A stretch of DNA of 64,000 nt from Candidatus Kaistia colombiensis (lineage in GTDB: Bacteria; Pseudomonadota; Alphaproteobacteria; Rhizobiales; Kaistiaceae), in NCBI GenBank assembly GCA_029203105.1, contig CP119318.1, forward strand, positions 2,308,501-2,372,500, given 5' to 3'. Positions 23,758-33,900 of this stretch are shown here, one piece after another. The notes under the pieces were generated by a model that saw nothing but the letters and a program-made list of their open reading frames with translations, was not told the DNA's origin and made no database searches. The position numbers and the translations under genes were made by a program. Positions within the stretch are counted from its first letter, which is position 1. Each line of letters begins with the position of its first letter.

Positions 23758-24549
23758 ATGGCTAAGTTTGTACGACACGACGTGGAAGATGGCATTGCCA
23801 TCGTGACCTTGAATAACCCGCCGTTGAACCTCGTAACCATCGCGCTCATCGAGGAGCTTCAAGCTACCCTCGATGAGCTGCGAGACAATGACGAGGTTGG
23901 CGCGGTCATCGTGACCGCATCCGGTCAGAAATGCTTCTGTGCAGGCTCGGACATCAAAGAGTTCCCGGAGCTGTATCAGCAAAACAATCTGATCGAGCGC
24001 AAGCTCCGCCCGGAGAACGAGGCATTCAGCACGCTCGCCGAGTTTCCCAAGCCAACGATCGCTGCCGTCAACGGACTGGCGTTTGGCGGCGGTCTGGAAA
24101 TTGTAGCCTGTTGTGACCTGATCGTCGCGGAAGCGCATGCCACCCTCGCGCTCCCGGAGATTAGTCTCGGAACCTTTCCCGGAAGCGGCGGCACATTTCG
24201 TGTGACCCAGCGCATCGGGATCGGGCGGGCCAAGCGGATGATGTATTTCGGAGAGCCGATTTCGGCGGTGCGGGCTTACGATTGGGGGCTCGTTGATTAC
24301 TTGGTTGAATCGGGCGAATCGTTGGCGGAAGCAAAGCAGTTGGCGCGCGTTCTGCGAGAACGACCAAGAAATTCGTTCGCCATATGCAAGCGCTTGATCG
24401 CCGATGCCTATCGGCTGGACAACCAGGAAAGCGTCGATGCTGTACTCCGGTATTCGGAGGAGGCCTTTCACCACAAGAATGCACGTGAAGGCATAAGCGC
24501 GTTCTTTGAAAAGCGCGCGCCCAGATTCAACCGCGATGGTGAAAGCTAG
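23758..24549 (+). CDS. Enoyl-CoA hydratase/isomerase family protein
   Basis: 263 residues from the ATG 9 bases after GGGAG (an in-frame ATG at 23749 sits too close to that site). Crotonase fold: CAGSDIKEFPEL and NGLAFGGGLEIVACCDLIVA form the oxyanion hole. Glu is present both in GGGLEIV and in LPEISLGTFPGSGG, the two acidic residues of true hydratases. It probably hydrates an enoyl-CoA produced after CoA activation. It lies between the DapA-like and SDR genes in the same direction. Confidence 0.92.
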   Translation: MAKFVRHDVEDGIAIVTLNNPPLNLVTIALIEELQATLDELRDNDEVGAVIVTASGQKCFCAGSDIKEFPELYQQNNLIERKLRPENEAFSTLAEFPKPTIAAVNGLAFGGGLEIVACCDLIVAEAHATLALPEISLGTFPGSGGTFRVTQRIGIGRAKRMMYFGEPISAVRAYDWGLVDYLVESGESLAEAKQLARVLRERPRNSFAICKRLIADAYRLDNQESVDAVLRYSEEAFHHKNAREGISAFFEKRAPRFNRDGES

Positions 24550-24648
24550 ACAGTTCGAGAGGGGCGACGCCTTGAGCGAGCCGCCCGTCGAGCTTGGTTT
24601 GAAGCGGCATGCCGCTGAATATTGATGTAAAATTTTGAGGTTGGACTG

Positions 24649-25389
24649 ATGTCTGGTGCTTTGGATGGAAAGAAGATTGTTGTTACCGGAGCTGCCAGTG
24701 GGATTGGTCGGGCGGTCGCCAATAGGTTTGTGAAAGAGGGAGCACAGGTTTTTGCGGTCGACCTGAATTCCGATGGCCTGGCAGGGTTTCAGAATGCGCT
24801 GACCGTGGATATCACCAAGCGCAGCGACGTCGAGGCGCTTGCTCGCGAGATCGGCCCCGTGGATGTGCAGTTCAATTCGGCAGGGTTCGTCCATGTCGGC
24901 AATATTCTGCAGACCTCTGACGAGGAATGGGATCGGTCCTTCAACGTCAATGTCAGGGGCACCCATTTCATGATGCAGGCGTTTCTTCCCGCGATGCTTG
25001 AGCAAGGGCATGGGAGTTTCATCAACGTTGCGTCCGTCGGCGGAGCAATCCGGGCGGTTGCCGATCGATATGTATACGGCGCGACGAAAGGCGCCGTCAT
25101 TGGCTTGACGAAAGATATCGCTGTCGATTTCGTCGGCCGCGGCATTCGTGCGAATTGTATCTGCCCGGGCAGCATTCTCACGCCGACTATGGCAGAGCGC
25201 ATCAAGTATGTCGCACAGCGGGATGGTCGCTCTGAGGACGATGTTCTCGTCGAATACTCGGACCGCCAGGCCATCGGACGTATGGGACGCCCAGAAGAAA
25301 TGACGGGGCTTGCAGTGTTTCTGGCTTCGGATGAGTCCAGCTTCTGCACCGGAGCTTGCTATGTCGCCGATGGTGGCAACTCGATGTGA
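24649..25389 (+). CDS. SDR-family NAD(P)-dependent dehydrogenase
   Basis: 246 residues, classical short-chain dehydrogenase. VVTGAASGIGRAVANRF is the cofactor motif with Asp in VFAVDLNSD favouring NAD. The active site is the Ser in FINVASVGG and YVYGATKGAVIG (Tyr-x3-Lys), and the C-terminal part LASDESSFCTGACYVADGGNSM is typical. Following the enoyl-CoA hydratase, it could oxidise the hydroxyacyl intermediate to a keto-thioester. A 99-bp gap precedes it and 119 bp separate it from the regulator. Confidence 0.94.
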   Translation: MSGALDGKKIVVTGAASGIGRAVANRFVKEGAQVFAVDLNSDGLAGFQNALTVDITKRSDVEALAREIGPVDVQFNSAGFVHVGNILQTSDEEWDRSFNVNVRGTHFMMQAFLPAMLEQGHGSFINVASVGGAIRAVADRYVYGATKGAVIGLTKDIAVDFVGRGIRANCICPGSILTPTMAERIKYVAQRDGRSEDDVLVEYSDRQAIGRMGRPEEMTGLAVFLASDESSFCTGACYVADGGNSM

Positions 25390-25508
25390 GTCGAGGCGGC
25401 TCCGCCACTGAAAAACAGGAGCCTAAATGGTTGCAAGACGTAAGGATTCTCGGCTAATTGAGCTTGGAGATTTCGTCGTTCGTGGCGATGGTTGCGGGGA
25501 CGAATAGC

Positions 25509-26141
25509 ATGGTGGCAAATTTGCAGAAGGACCACAGTCCTCAGGATCGAATCAAAGCGAGCGCGCTTCGGCTTTTGATCCTGAACGGTTGCAATGGGCT
25601 TCGTATCGGCGATGTCGCGGACGAGTTGGGCATTACCCGTGCGAACATCCACTACCATTTCGGCTCCAAGGATAATCTCGTTGATGTCGTGATCGAAGAC
25701 TATATGCGCGATCTGCTTCAGCGGTACGACGAGATATGGTCAAGTATTACGACGACTTACAGGCAAAAGGTCGAGGCGACGATCGAGTTTAACAAGGGAC
25801 GCTACCGTCAGGCGCATGGCGGGGCGCTGGTGGGAAGCAACCCTTGGAGTTTGATTGGGCGCATGCGCAACGATGCGGCCTTCATCTCGCAGAAATCCCG
25901 GAGTGCGTTGGCGCGCCTGGAGATCGTCGATGCCTATGTCGCCGGCGCGGTTCGCCTGGCACAGATGTCCGGTGAGATTTCCGTAGACGCCCCGACGGAT
26001 GCCATCAGCAAGCAGCTGATTGTCATCATCAACTGTGCATCCGAGATCACGCAAATCCGGGGTGGCTTTGAACCCCTACAGAGCATTTATCGCGCCCATG
26101 TTGAACTCGTGATGGATGCCTACGGGAAGCCCTCGGAATAG
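25509..26141 (+). CDS. TetR-family regulator of the catabolic cluster
   Basis: 210 residues from the ATG 8 bases after GGGGA; in-frame starts at 25458 (TTG) and 25488 (ATG) are less likely. The HTH is LRIGDVADELGITRANIHYHFGSKDNLVDVVI (about residues 30-62). The remaining helices form the ligand-binding and dimer domain. As the only regulator in the cluster it is the obvious candidate to bind the TGAC-N6-GTCA boxes at 14642, 14753, 22710 and 22750. The inducer is probably a pathway CoA-thioester or the substrate. Confidence 0.92.
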   Translation: MVANLQKDHSPQDRIKASALRLLILNGCNGLRIGDVADELGITRANIHYHFGSKDNLVDVVIEDYMRDLLQRYDEIWSSITTTYRQKVEATIEFNKGRYRQAHGGALVGSNPWSLIGRMRNDAAFISQKSRSALARLEIVDAYVAGAVRLAQMSGEISVDAPTDAISKQLIVIINCASEITQIRGGFEPLQSIYRAHVELVMDAYGKPSE

Positions 26142-26647
26142 GCGGGTTTCAAACGATGCGCAGCCCGACGCCTGCTTCGTGAATGCGTCTCCACGGGAGA
26201 TGGCCGAGCGCATCCTAGATGGACATATGTCGGCGTTCCGCGAGATCGGGCGTGCTCGCGCGGTGCCGACCATGTCTGCACTCAGGCGACGGCAAGGCTT
26301 GCCTCTACGGCCGACATTGGGCGCAACCGCGACCTCCAGCTGCCGGCGGTGTCTGTTCTCAGGCAGTGGGAAGGGAACCCTGAATGGCAGGCATGCGGCG
26401 CGAAGCCGACCTTCTCCAATAGGGCAGTGATCCAATTGGCGTCGTGATGGCCGAGGAGCTCTCGCGCCTGACTGGCGTTCGCTCTTCCGCTGCCGGCGAT
26501 CGATCGGGCGGATGCCACCGGAGACGGGCGTCTTCGTACCCTCGATGTGTCGGCGTCCGGCTGCCAGAGCGAACGAGAAGATTCTGCTCTCTGCCCTGGC
26601 CGCCTACGTAGACCGGACCGGCATCGATACGGCCCACGGCGTTGACG

Positions 26648-26723
26648 GAACGACTCTAGCTCTTTGTTTGATCGCGTTTTCTTCGCGCGAACCGGTATCC
26701 ACTTCGCTCGAAAACGCTCTGGC
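26648..26723 (+). repeat. Dispersed composite repeat, copy 3 (left end missing)
   Basis: Starts within the hairpin module (GGAACGACTCTAGCTCTTTG) and continues through TTTGATCGCGTTTTCTTC and the core GCGCGAACCGGTATCCACTT to CTCGAAAACGCTC. The left half of the hairpin is absent. It interrupts the integrase relic. Confidence 0.8.
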
Positions 26724-27042
26724 ATCGAACTCCGCGATCTACCGGGCGAGCATCTTTGTCCAGCTTGCCGCGCATAGCTGTCGTCGGATTGATATCGATG
26801 ACACCGCGCCGGACCAGCCAACTACAGAAACTTCCCTGTGCCGACAGGTACTTGTTCGTGGTCTGCTTGGAGATCGTCGGGCGCAGCAGCTTTTGGTTCA
26901 GCGCTACGACCTTCCGAATAGGCAACCCTCGGAATTCCGTGACCACTGCTGCCTCAATCGGGAACTGGCGCAATAGGTCGTGCCACTCCAGCAGCGGGAG
27001 CTTGCCAAGCGTAATTTTCTTTGTCAGACATATGTCATTCAA
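26656..27042 (-). pseudogene. Tyrosine recombinase remnant (core-binding domain only)
   Basis: The minus-strand frame (first about 93 codons) reads LTLGKLPLLEWHDLLRQFPIEA-like sequence, then ISKQTTNKYLSAQGSFCSWLVRRGVIDINPTTAM, the helical core-binding (SAM-like) domain of phage-type integrases. After RGKLDKDARPVD it runs into dispersed repeat copy 3 and the catalytic domain is missing. It marks an old integration event at the right side of the catabolic cluster. Confidence 0.65.
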
Positions 27043-27177
27043 GAGCTAAACGGGAACTAGCTCGCGATCACGAAGAGTATCACCCCATACGGACCATCGC
27101 GCCGAAGAAGTCGAATGAACGACTCTCGCTGATGCATGCGGATTCGGAAGGTATTGCAACCTTAGGAGGGGATTTTT

Positions 27178-28782
27178 ATGAAGCGACTACTCAGGATATT
27201 AGGCGCCGCGGTGGTCGCGGCGGGTCTTTCTACGCCGGTTCTGGCGGAATCGACGATCGTCGCCCCCGGCCAATCGACCACCGGCACCTATATGGACTAC
27301 ATGAAGACGGTCTATGCGCGGGCCACCTTCGCCGAACTACTGCAGGTGCCGCTGACCAGTTTCGACAAGGATTTCAAGCTGACGGCGCTTGCCGCGGAAA
27401 GCTGGAAGCAATCGGAAGACGGGCTCACCTGGACCTTCAAGCTGCGCGACGGGCTGGTGTGGAGCGACGGCCAGCCGCTGACCGCCACCGACTATGTCTT
27501 TGCCCTGCAGCGGGCCGCCACCAACGGCTATGATTTCGCCTGGTACTGGGATTTCGCCGGCGGCATCAAGAACTGGAAAGAAGTCACCGAGGGCAAGGCC
27601 GACGTCTCGACGCTCGGCATCAAGGCCGTCGACGACAAGACGATCGAAGTCACGACCGTGGCGCCGAAGCCCTATCTGCCCAGTGTTGTCAGCCTCTGGT
27701 ACCCGGTTCCCAAGCACAGCTGGGACAAGCTCGGCGATGACTGGGCATCGAATATCGACACCGTCATCTCATCCGGGCCCTTCACGCTGGCGGACTGGGA
27801 AAAGTCGAACAACACGGTCACTCTGCAGAAGAACGCCAAGTATACCGGTCCCTGGCAGGCGCAGGTCGACAAGCTCGAAGTCTCCCCGCCGCTCGGCGCT
27901 CCGGAAGTCGGCCTGCCGGCCTTTCTCGCCGGCGACGCCGATTATTCCTACCTGAACACCGGTCAGGTGCCGGTCGTGAAGCAGCGCTACCCGGACGGCC
28001 TGCGCAAGAACGCGGTCTTCGCCGTCTCCTATATCTCGTTTGACCTGAACTCGAAGCCCTTCGACAATGTCGACGTGCGCAAGGCGCTTTACTACGCCGT
28101 CGACCGCAACGAATTGACGAACACGGTCCTCAAGGACATCGCGATTCCGGCAGGCTCGCTGCTGGCCCCCGGCTATCCCGGCTACAACGCCGACATCGCT
28201 GCCGAGGCCAAGTTCGATCCGGAGAAGGCCAAGGCCTTCATGGCCAAGGCCGGCTATCCGAACGGGGAGGGCTTCCCGGACGTCGAAATCTGGTACCGCG
28301 ATGAAGGCGGCTACAACAGCGCGATCGTGCCGCCCATGGCGCAGTACCTGCAGGCTGCCTTCAAGAAGACCCTCGGCATCAACATGAGCATCCGCTCGAT
28401 GCAGACGAAGGACTGGATGGACGGCCTTCTGAAGAAGAAGAACAATCTGTTCATCGCGCCGTATGAATACGACTATCTCGATCCGTCGAATTTTTATGGC
28501 CTGTTCTACAATGGCGGCCGGCACGATCACCATGTCGCCAAGTATGACGAGCTGGTCGCGGCGGCGGACTCGAACTCGAACTGGGACGAGCGCCTGAAGC
28601 TGTACGCCCAGGCCGAGCAGGTGCTGATCGACAATGCCTCGATCGTGCCGCTGGTGCATCCGGTGACCATCGCCGTCATCAGCGACCAGCTGAAGGGTGA
28701 TGCCTCGCAGCCGAACGCCCAGGGCTTCACGCCGCTCGACCGCCTCGGGCACTACTTCTTCACCCATCTGCAGAAGCAGTAG
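27178..28782 (+). CDS. Oligopeptide-type ABC transporter substrate-binding protein
   Basis: 534 residues starting behind TTAGGAGGGG. Signal peptide at residues 1-23 (ending VLA). A family 5 solute-binding protein: LAAESWKQSEDGLTWTFKLRDGLVWSDGQPLTATDYVFALQRA is the diagnostic N-terminal stretch, with NVDVRKALYYAVDRNEL in the middle. The family binds di- and oligopeptides, opines, nickel chelates or oligosaccharides. It leads a six-gene operon, and a hairpin follows the stop. Confidence 0.94.
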   Translation: MKRLLRILGAAVVAAGLSTPVLAESTIVAPGQSTTGTYMDYMKTVYARATFAELLQVPLTSFDKDFKLTALAAESWKQSEDGLTWTFKLRDGLVWSDGQPLTATDYVFALQRAATNGYDFAWYWDFAGGIKNWKEVTEGKADVSTLGIKAVDDKTIEVTTVAPKPYLPSVVSLWYPVPKHSWDKLGDDWASNIDTVISSGPFTLADWEKSNNTVTLQKNAKYTGPWQAQVDKLEVSPPLGAPEVGLPAFLAGDADYSYLNTGQVPVVKQRYPDGLRKNAVFAVSYISFDLNSKPFDNVDVRKALYYAVDRNELTNTVLKDIAIPAGSLLAPGYPGYNADIAAEAKFDPEKAKAFMAKAGYPNGEGFPDVEIWYRDEGGYNSAIVPPMAQYLQAAFKKTLGINMSIRSMQTKDWMDGLLKKKNNLFIAPYEYDYLDPSNFYGLFYNGGRHDHHVAKYDELVAAADSNSNWDERLKLYAQAEQVLIDNASIVPLVHPVTIAVISDQLKGDASQPNAQGFTPLDRLGHYFFTHLQKQ

Positions 28783-28794
28783 CGTCCGCCCGAC

Positions 28795-28821
28795 ACGCTC
28801 CCCGGCCAGTCCGGGGAGCGT
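28795..28821 (+). other. Intercistronic hairpin after the peptide-binding protein gene
   Basis: ACGCTCCCCGG and CCGGGGAGCGT (11 bp exact) enclose CCAGT, 13 bp after the stop. There is no T tract, so it probably stabilises the upstream mRNA. Confidence 0.75.
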
Positions 28822-28882
28822 CACGAACCGCATGGTCGCCATCGCCGCGGCCGAGGCGCGTCCAGGCCCGAGGGGCAGTTCC

Positions 28883-29841
28883 ATGAATCTTGTCGATATC
28901 AGCGAGCTGACGGTCAGCTTTCGCCAGCACGAAGGGCTGGTCCAGGCGGTCCGCGGGATATCGCTGCGGGTCGATGCCGGGGAAAGCGTCGGCATCGTCG
29001 GCGAATCCGGCTCCGGCAAATCCGTCACCTGCATGGCGATGCTGCGCCTGCTGCGCGAGCCGCCGGCGCGGATCACGGCCGGGAAATTCGAGATCGCCGG
29101 CACCGACATTCTGCGCGCCGATAACAGGACGCTCGCCTCGCTGCGCGGGCGCGTCGCGGCGATGGTCTTCCAGGACCCCATGACGGCCTTCGACCCGGTC
29201 TTTACGATCGGCCATCAGATCATCGAGACGATCCGCACCCATCGCAACGTCTCCAAGGCGGAGGCGCGCGCCGAGGCGGAGAGCCTGCTGCGCCGGGTCG
29301 AGATCAAGCAGGCCAAGGACGTTCTCGGATACTACCCGCATCAGCTTTCCGGCGGCATGCTGCAGCGAGCCATGATCGCCATGGCGCTCTCGTGCCGGCC
29401 GCAGATCCTTCTCGCCGACGAGCCGACCACGGCGCTCGACGTCACGATCCAGGCGCAGATCCTGCAATTGATCAAGGAATTGCAGGCCGAGTTCGGCATG
29501 AGCCTGATCATGGTCACGCATGATCTCGGCGTCATTGCCGAGACGGTCGACCGGGTCGTGGTGATGTATGGCGGCCGGGTGATGGAGCAGGGGCCCGTGG
29601 AGGCCATCTTCGATGATCCGCGACACCCCTACACCCAGGCCCTGCTGCGAAGCATCCCCGGACATGCCGGCGGCCGCCGGCGGCTGACCGAAATCAAGGG
29701 CGCCTCGCCCAATCCGGCCAATCCGCCGACAGGCTGCCCCTTCCACCCGCGCTGCGCAGCAGCGGAATCGGCGTGCCGGGAATCGATGCCGGTGATGGTC
29801 GCCGTCGGAGCCCGCCACGACGCGGCTTGCTGGAGGCTGCA

Positions 29842-29845
<4 letters not shown>
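28883..29845 (+). CDS. Oligopeptide ABC transporter ATP-binding protein (OppD-type)
   Basis: 320 residues from the ATG at 28883 (GAGGGG upstream). Walker A GIVGESGSGKSVTCMAML, signature LSGGMLQRAMIAMAL, Walker B ILLADEPTTALDVT, and the C-terminal oligopeptide-transporter extension with cysteines (PTGCPFHPRCAAAESACRE) that holds an iron-sulfur cluster in relatives. It pairs with the next ATPase to drive import. Ends with a four-base ATGA overlap with that gene. Confidence 0.94.
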
Positions 29846-30798
<953 letters not shown>

Positions 30799-30809
30799 GA
30801 GCAACGACG

Positions 30810-31739
30810 ATGATCCTCTACATCCTCCGCCGTCTCGTCTCGATCGCCGTGACCTTCTTCGTCGTATCGGTGCTGGTCTTCCTGATGATGCATTCGGTCC
30901 CGGGCGGTCCGTTCGACGGCAACGACATGCCGCTCTCGGCGGCGGTGCGGGCCAAGCTGATGGCGCAGCTCGGTCTGGACCAGCCGCTCCATGTTCAATA
31001 TTTCAACTACATGGCCGGCGTGCTGCGCCTCGATTTCGGCGTTCCGTACCAGAGCCCGGGCGAGACCGTCATCGGGTTGTTGTCGCGGGCCTGGCTTCCG
31101 AGCCTGGTGCTGGGTGGCCTCGGCGTGCTGATCGGGGCGCCGATCGGCATTCTACTCGGCATGGCGGCGGCGCTGAAGCGCAACAGCTGGATGGATTATC
31201 TGGCTTCGGGACTGGCGACGCTCGGCCTGACCGTGCCGGTCTTCGTCATCTCCATGGGCCTGATCCTGATCTTCGCGGTCTGGCTCAACTGGCTGCCGGC
31301 CAGCGGCTGGGGCAAGCCGGAACGCTGGATCCTGCCGATCATCGCCTTCGCCGCCATTCCGCTCGCCACCTATGCCCGCTACACCCGCTCGGCCATGCTC
31401 GACACGCTGAACAAGCCTTTCGTGACTGTCCTGCGCGCCAAGGGCCTCTCGGAACGGCGGATCATCTTCCAACACGTGCTGCGCAACTCGGCCATTCCGA
31501 TGGTGACGGTGTTCCTGCCGATGTTCATCGGTACGGCGACCGGCAGCATCTTCGTCGAGGCGATGTTCCGCGTCCCGGGGCTCGGCTCCTATTTCGTCTC
31601 GAGCATCCAGTCGCGCGACTATCCGCTCGAAATGGCACTGGTTCTGATGGTGACGCTGATGTTCTGCTTCGCCTACCTGATCTCGGACATTCTCTACGCC
31701 CTGCTCAATCCCAGGATCCGCACGGGAGGGCGCCGCTGA
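30810..31739 (+). CDS. Oligopeptide ABC transporter permease (OppB/DppB-type)
   Basis: 309 residues with about six membrane helices. MILYILRRLVSIAVTFFVVSVLVF is the characteristic first helix, GGPFD follows, and LRAKGLSERRIIFQHVLRNSAIPMV is the cytoplasmic EAA loop that contacts the ATPases. One base of its stop is shared with the next permease gene (TGATG). Confidence 0.95.
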   Translation: MILYILRRLVSIAVTFFVVSVLVFLMMHSVPGGPFDGNDMPLSAAVRAKLMAQLGLDQPLHVQYFNYMAGVLRLDFGVPYQSPGETVIGLLSRAWLPSLVLGGLGVLIGAPIGILLGMAAALKRNSWMDYLASGLATLGLTVPVFVISMGLILIFAVWLNWLPASGWGKPERWILPIIAFAAIPLATYARYTRSAMLDTLNKPFVTVLRAKGLSERRIIFQHVLRNSAIPMVTVFLPMFIGTATGSIFVEAMFRVPGLGSYFVSSIQSRDYPLEMALVLMVTLMFCFAYLISDILYALLNPRIRTGGRR

Positions 31740-32641
31740 TGAGCGTCGAAATCAGCGAGACCGGCGCCCCGGTCGCGGCGCCGGTCTACAAGCAGCGGGG
31801 CCCGCTCTATTTCGCCTGGCGGCGCTTTTCCAGCAACAAGGCGGCGGTCAGCGGCGGCATCGTGCTGGTGATCCTGGTCGCCATGGCCGTCTTCGCGCCG
31901 CTGATCACCAAGACGCGCTACGACGCTCAGGACTTCCTGGGCCAGGCGCTCGCCTTTCCCTCGCGCGAGTTCTGGTTCGGCATCGACGATCTCGGCCGCG
32001 ACTTCTTCACCCGCATCGTCTACGGCGCGCGCGTCTCGCTCAGCATCGGTTTCATCGCCGCCGCCTGCAGCGTGCTGATCGGCATCCCGCTCGGCGCCAT
32101 GGCCGGCTATTTCGGCGGCCGGGCCGACTGGATCATCATGCGCATCATCGAACTGTTTTCGGTCGTGCCGCCGCTGCTCGCCGCCATGCTGCTCGGGGCC
32201 ATCACCCGCGGCGGCTTCGCCACCATCGTGCTGATCGCCGCCCTTTTCGGTTGGGTGCAGGTCTGCCTGCTCGTTCGGGCTCAGGTGAAGGCCTTTCGCG
32301 AAAAGGAATTCGTCCGCGCCGCGCAGGCATTGGGCGCCACGCCGTGGTACATCATCCGGCGTCACCTCATTCCGAATTCCGTCTCCCCTATCATCGTCGG
32401 ATTCGTGCTTGCCATTCCGCTCGCCATGATGCTTGAGGCAAGCCTCAGCTTTCTCGGCATCGGCGTGCCGCCGCCGACCCCGAGCTGGGGCCAAATGATC
32501 AATACGGGAATGAACTTCATGTTCTTCTACTGGCATCTCGCCGTCTTCCCGACGGCAGCGCTTGCGATCACCGTCCTCGCCACCACCCTGTTCGGTGACG
32601 GGCTGCGCGATGCGCTCGATCCGACTTTGAAGGGACGCTAA
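31739..32641 (+). CDS. Oligopeptide ABC transporter permease (OppC/DppC-type)
   Basis: 300 residues. The N-terminal cytoplasmic stretch and first helix are followed by FWFGIDDLGRDFFTRIVYGARVSLSIGF, the DppC signature, and the EAA loop FVRAAQALGATPWYIIRRHLIPNSVSPIIV. It pairs with the OppB-type permease. The aminotransferase start codon follows its TAA directly, so all genes of this operon are translationally close. Confidence 0.95.
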   Translation: MSVEISETGAPVAAPVYKQRGPLYFAWRRFSSNKAAVSGGIVLVILVAMAVFAPLITKTRYDAQDFLGQALAFPSREFWFGIDDLGRDFFTRIVYGARVSLSIGFIAAACSVLIGIPLGAMAGYFGGRADWIIMRIIELFSVVPPLLAAMLLGAITRGGFATIVLIAALFGWVQVCLLVRAQVKAFREKEFVRAAQALGATPWYIIRRHLIPNSVSPIIVGFVLAIPLAMMLEASLSFLGIGVPPPTPSWGQMINTGMNFMFFYWHLAVFPTAALAITVLATTLFGDGLRDALDPTLKGR

Positions 32642-33850
32642 GTGTCTAGCAATCTGGCCCGCCATTTCCTCCTCCGGGATGACGTCGTCTTTCTCAATCA
32701 TGGTTCGTTCGGGGCCTGTCCGCGCCCGGTCTTCGAGACCTACCAGAACTGGCAGCTCGAGCTGGAGAGCCAGCCCGTGGCCTTTCTCGGCCGCGATCTC
32801 GAGGCGCGCCTGCGGATCCCGCGCGTGGCGCTCGCCGCCGAGCTCGGAACGGCCGCGGACAACATCGTCGGCCTGACCAATGCGACGGTCGGGCTCAATA
32901 TCGTGGCGCAGTCTCTCGACCTGAAGCCGGGCGACGAGATCCTGACGACTGACCACGAATATTCGGCGCTGGAGAAGACCTGGGCCTATGTCGCCCGCCG
33001 TACCGGCGCGCGTGTCGTCCCCGTCACGATCCCGCTGCCGCTCACCGACGAGGCGTCGTTCACCGACGCCGTCCTAGCGGGCTTCACCGAGCGGACCCGT
33101 GTGCTGTTCCTCAGCCACATCACCTCGCCGACCGCCCTGGTGTTTCCGATCGAGCGCTCGATCGCCGCCGCCCGCGACCGCGGCATCCTCTCCGTCATCG
33201 ATGGCGCCCATACGCCGGGACACATCCCGCTCGACCTCGACGCGCTGGGAGCGGACTTCTACGCCGGCAATTGTCACAAATGGCTGATGGCGCCGAAGGG
33301 CTCGGCCTTCCTCTACGCCCGGCCGGAGGTGCAGGGGCTGCTCAATCCGCTGGTCATCAGCCATGGCTGGACGTCGGATTCGAAGGAGCCGGGCGCCAAG
33401 GGCGCGTTCGGCAATTCCCCCTTCATCGACGGGCTCGAAATGCAGGGCACGCGCGATCCCTCGGCCTGGCTGGCCGTGCCGGCGGCGCTCGAGTTCCGGC
33501 GCGAGCATGGCTGGGATATCGTCGCGGACCATTGTCGCGCGCTGGCGCAGGAAACCGCCCGGCGGGTCGCGCAGCGCTTTGGCCTCGCCCCCGTCAGCGC
33601 GCCGGAGTTCAGCGCGCCGCAGATGGTCGCGATGCCGGTCCCCCGTTGCGATCCGCTCGCGCTGCACGACGCCCTGCTGGCGCGATACCAGATCGAGATC
33701 CCGGTGTTCAACTGGCAGGACCGCACCATCGTCCGTCTCTCGGTCCAGGGCTATAATACGCGCGCCGAGATGGACATTCTTCTCGAGGCGCTGGGGAAGT
33801 TGGTTCCCGAGCTTGTGCAAGCCGGTGCGGTGGTCGAGCCGGTGGAGTAG
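32642..33850 (+). CDS. Class V aminotransferase (isopenicillin N epimerase-like)
   Basis: 402 residues from a GTG placed immediately after the permease stop, with AAGGGA upstream. PLP-fold type I: FLNHGSFGACPRPV, LTTDHEYSALEKTW, SVIDGAHTPGHIPLDLDALGADFYAGNCHKWLMAPKGSAFLY with the Schiff-base Lys in HKW. The closest named subgroup is isopenicillin N epimerase-like/cysteine desulfurase-like, whose members epimerise, transaminate or lyse amino acids. Linkage to a peptide importer suggests it processes an imported amino acid or unusual peptide. Confidence 0.9.
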   Translation: MSSNLARHFLLRDDVVFLNHGSFGACPRPVFETYQNWQLELESQPVAFLGRDLEARLRIPRVALAAELGTAADNIVGLTNATVGLNIVAQSLDLKPGDEILTTDHEYSALEKTWAYVARRTGARVVPVTIPLPLTDEASFTDAVLAGFTERTRVLFLSHITSPTALVFPIERSIAAARDRGILSVIDGAHTPGHIPLDLDALGADFYAGNCHKWLMAPKGSAFLYARPEVQGLLNPLVISHGWTSDSKEPGAKGAFGNSPFIDGLEMQGTRDPSAWLAVPAALEFRREHGWDIVADHCRALAQETARRVAQRFGLAPVSAPEFSAPQMVAMPVPRCDPLALHDALLARYQIEIPVFNWQDRTIVRLSVQGYNTRAEMDILLEALGKLVPELVQAGAVVEPVE

Positions 33851-33900
33851 GGGGCGGCGGATCGACCGACATTCGACGATCGGCGGGAGGAAACAACAAA

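Larger units (their letters stand above)
26142..27177. other. Decayed region between two operons
   Basis: About 1 kb with no intact gene. It contains an integrase relic (26656-27042, minus strand) and a partial dispersed repeat (26648-26723) inside it. Segments at 26280-26640 read like broken minus-strand coding DNA in more than one frame. The last 100 bp form the leader of the oligopeptide-binding protein gene. Confidence 0.55.
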
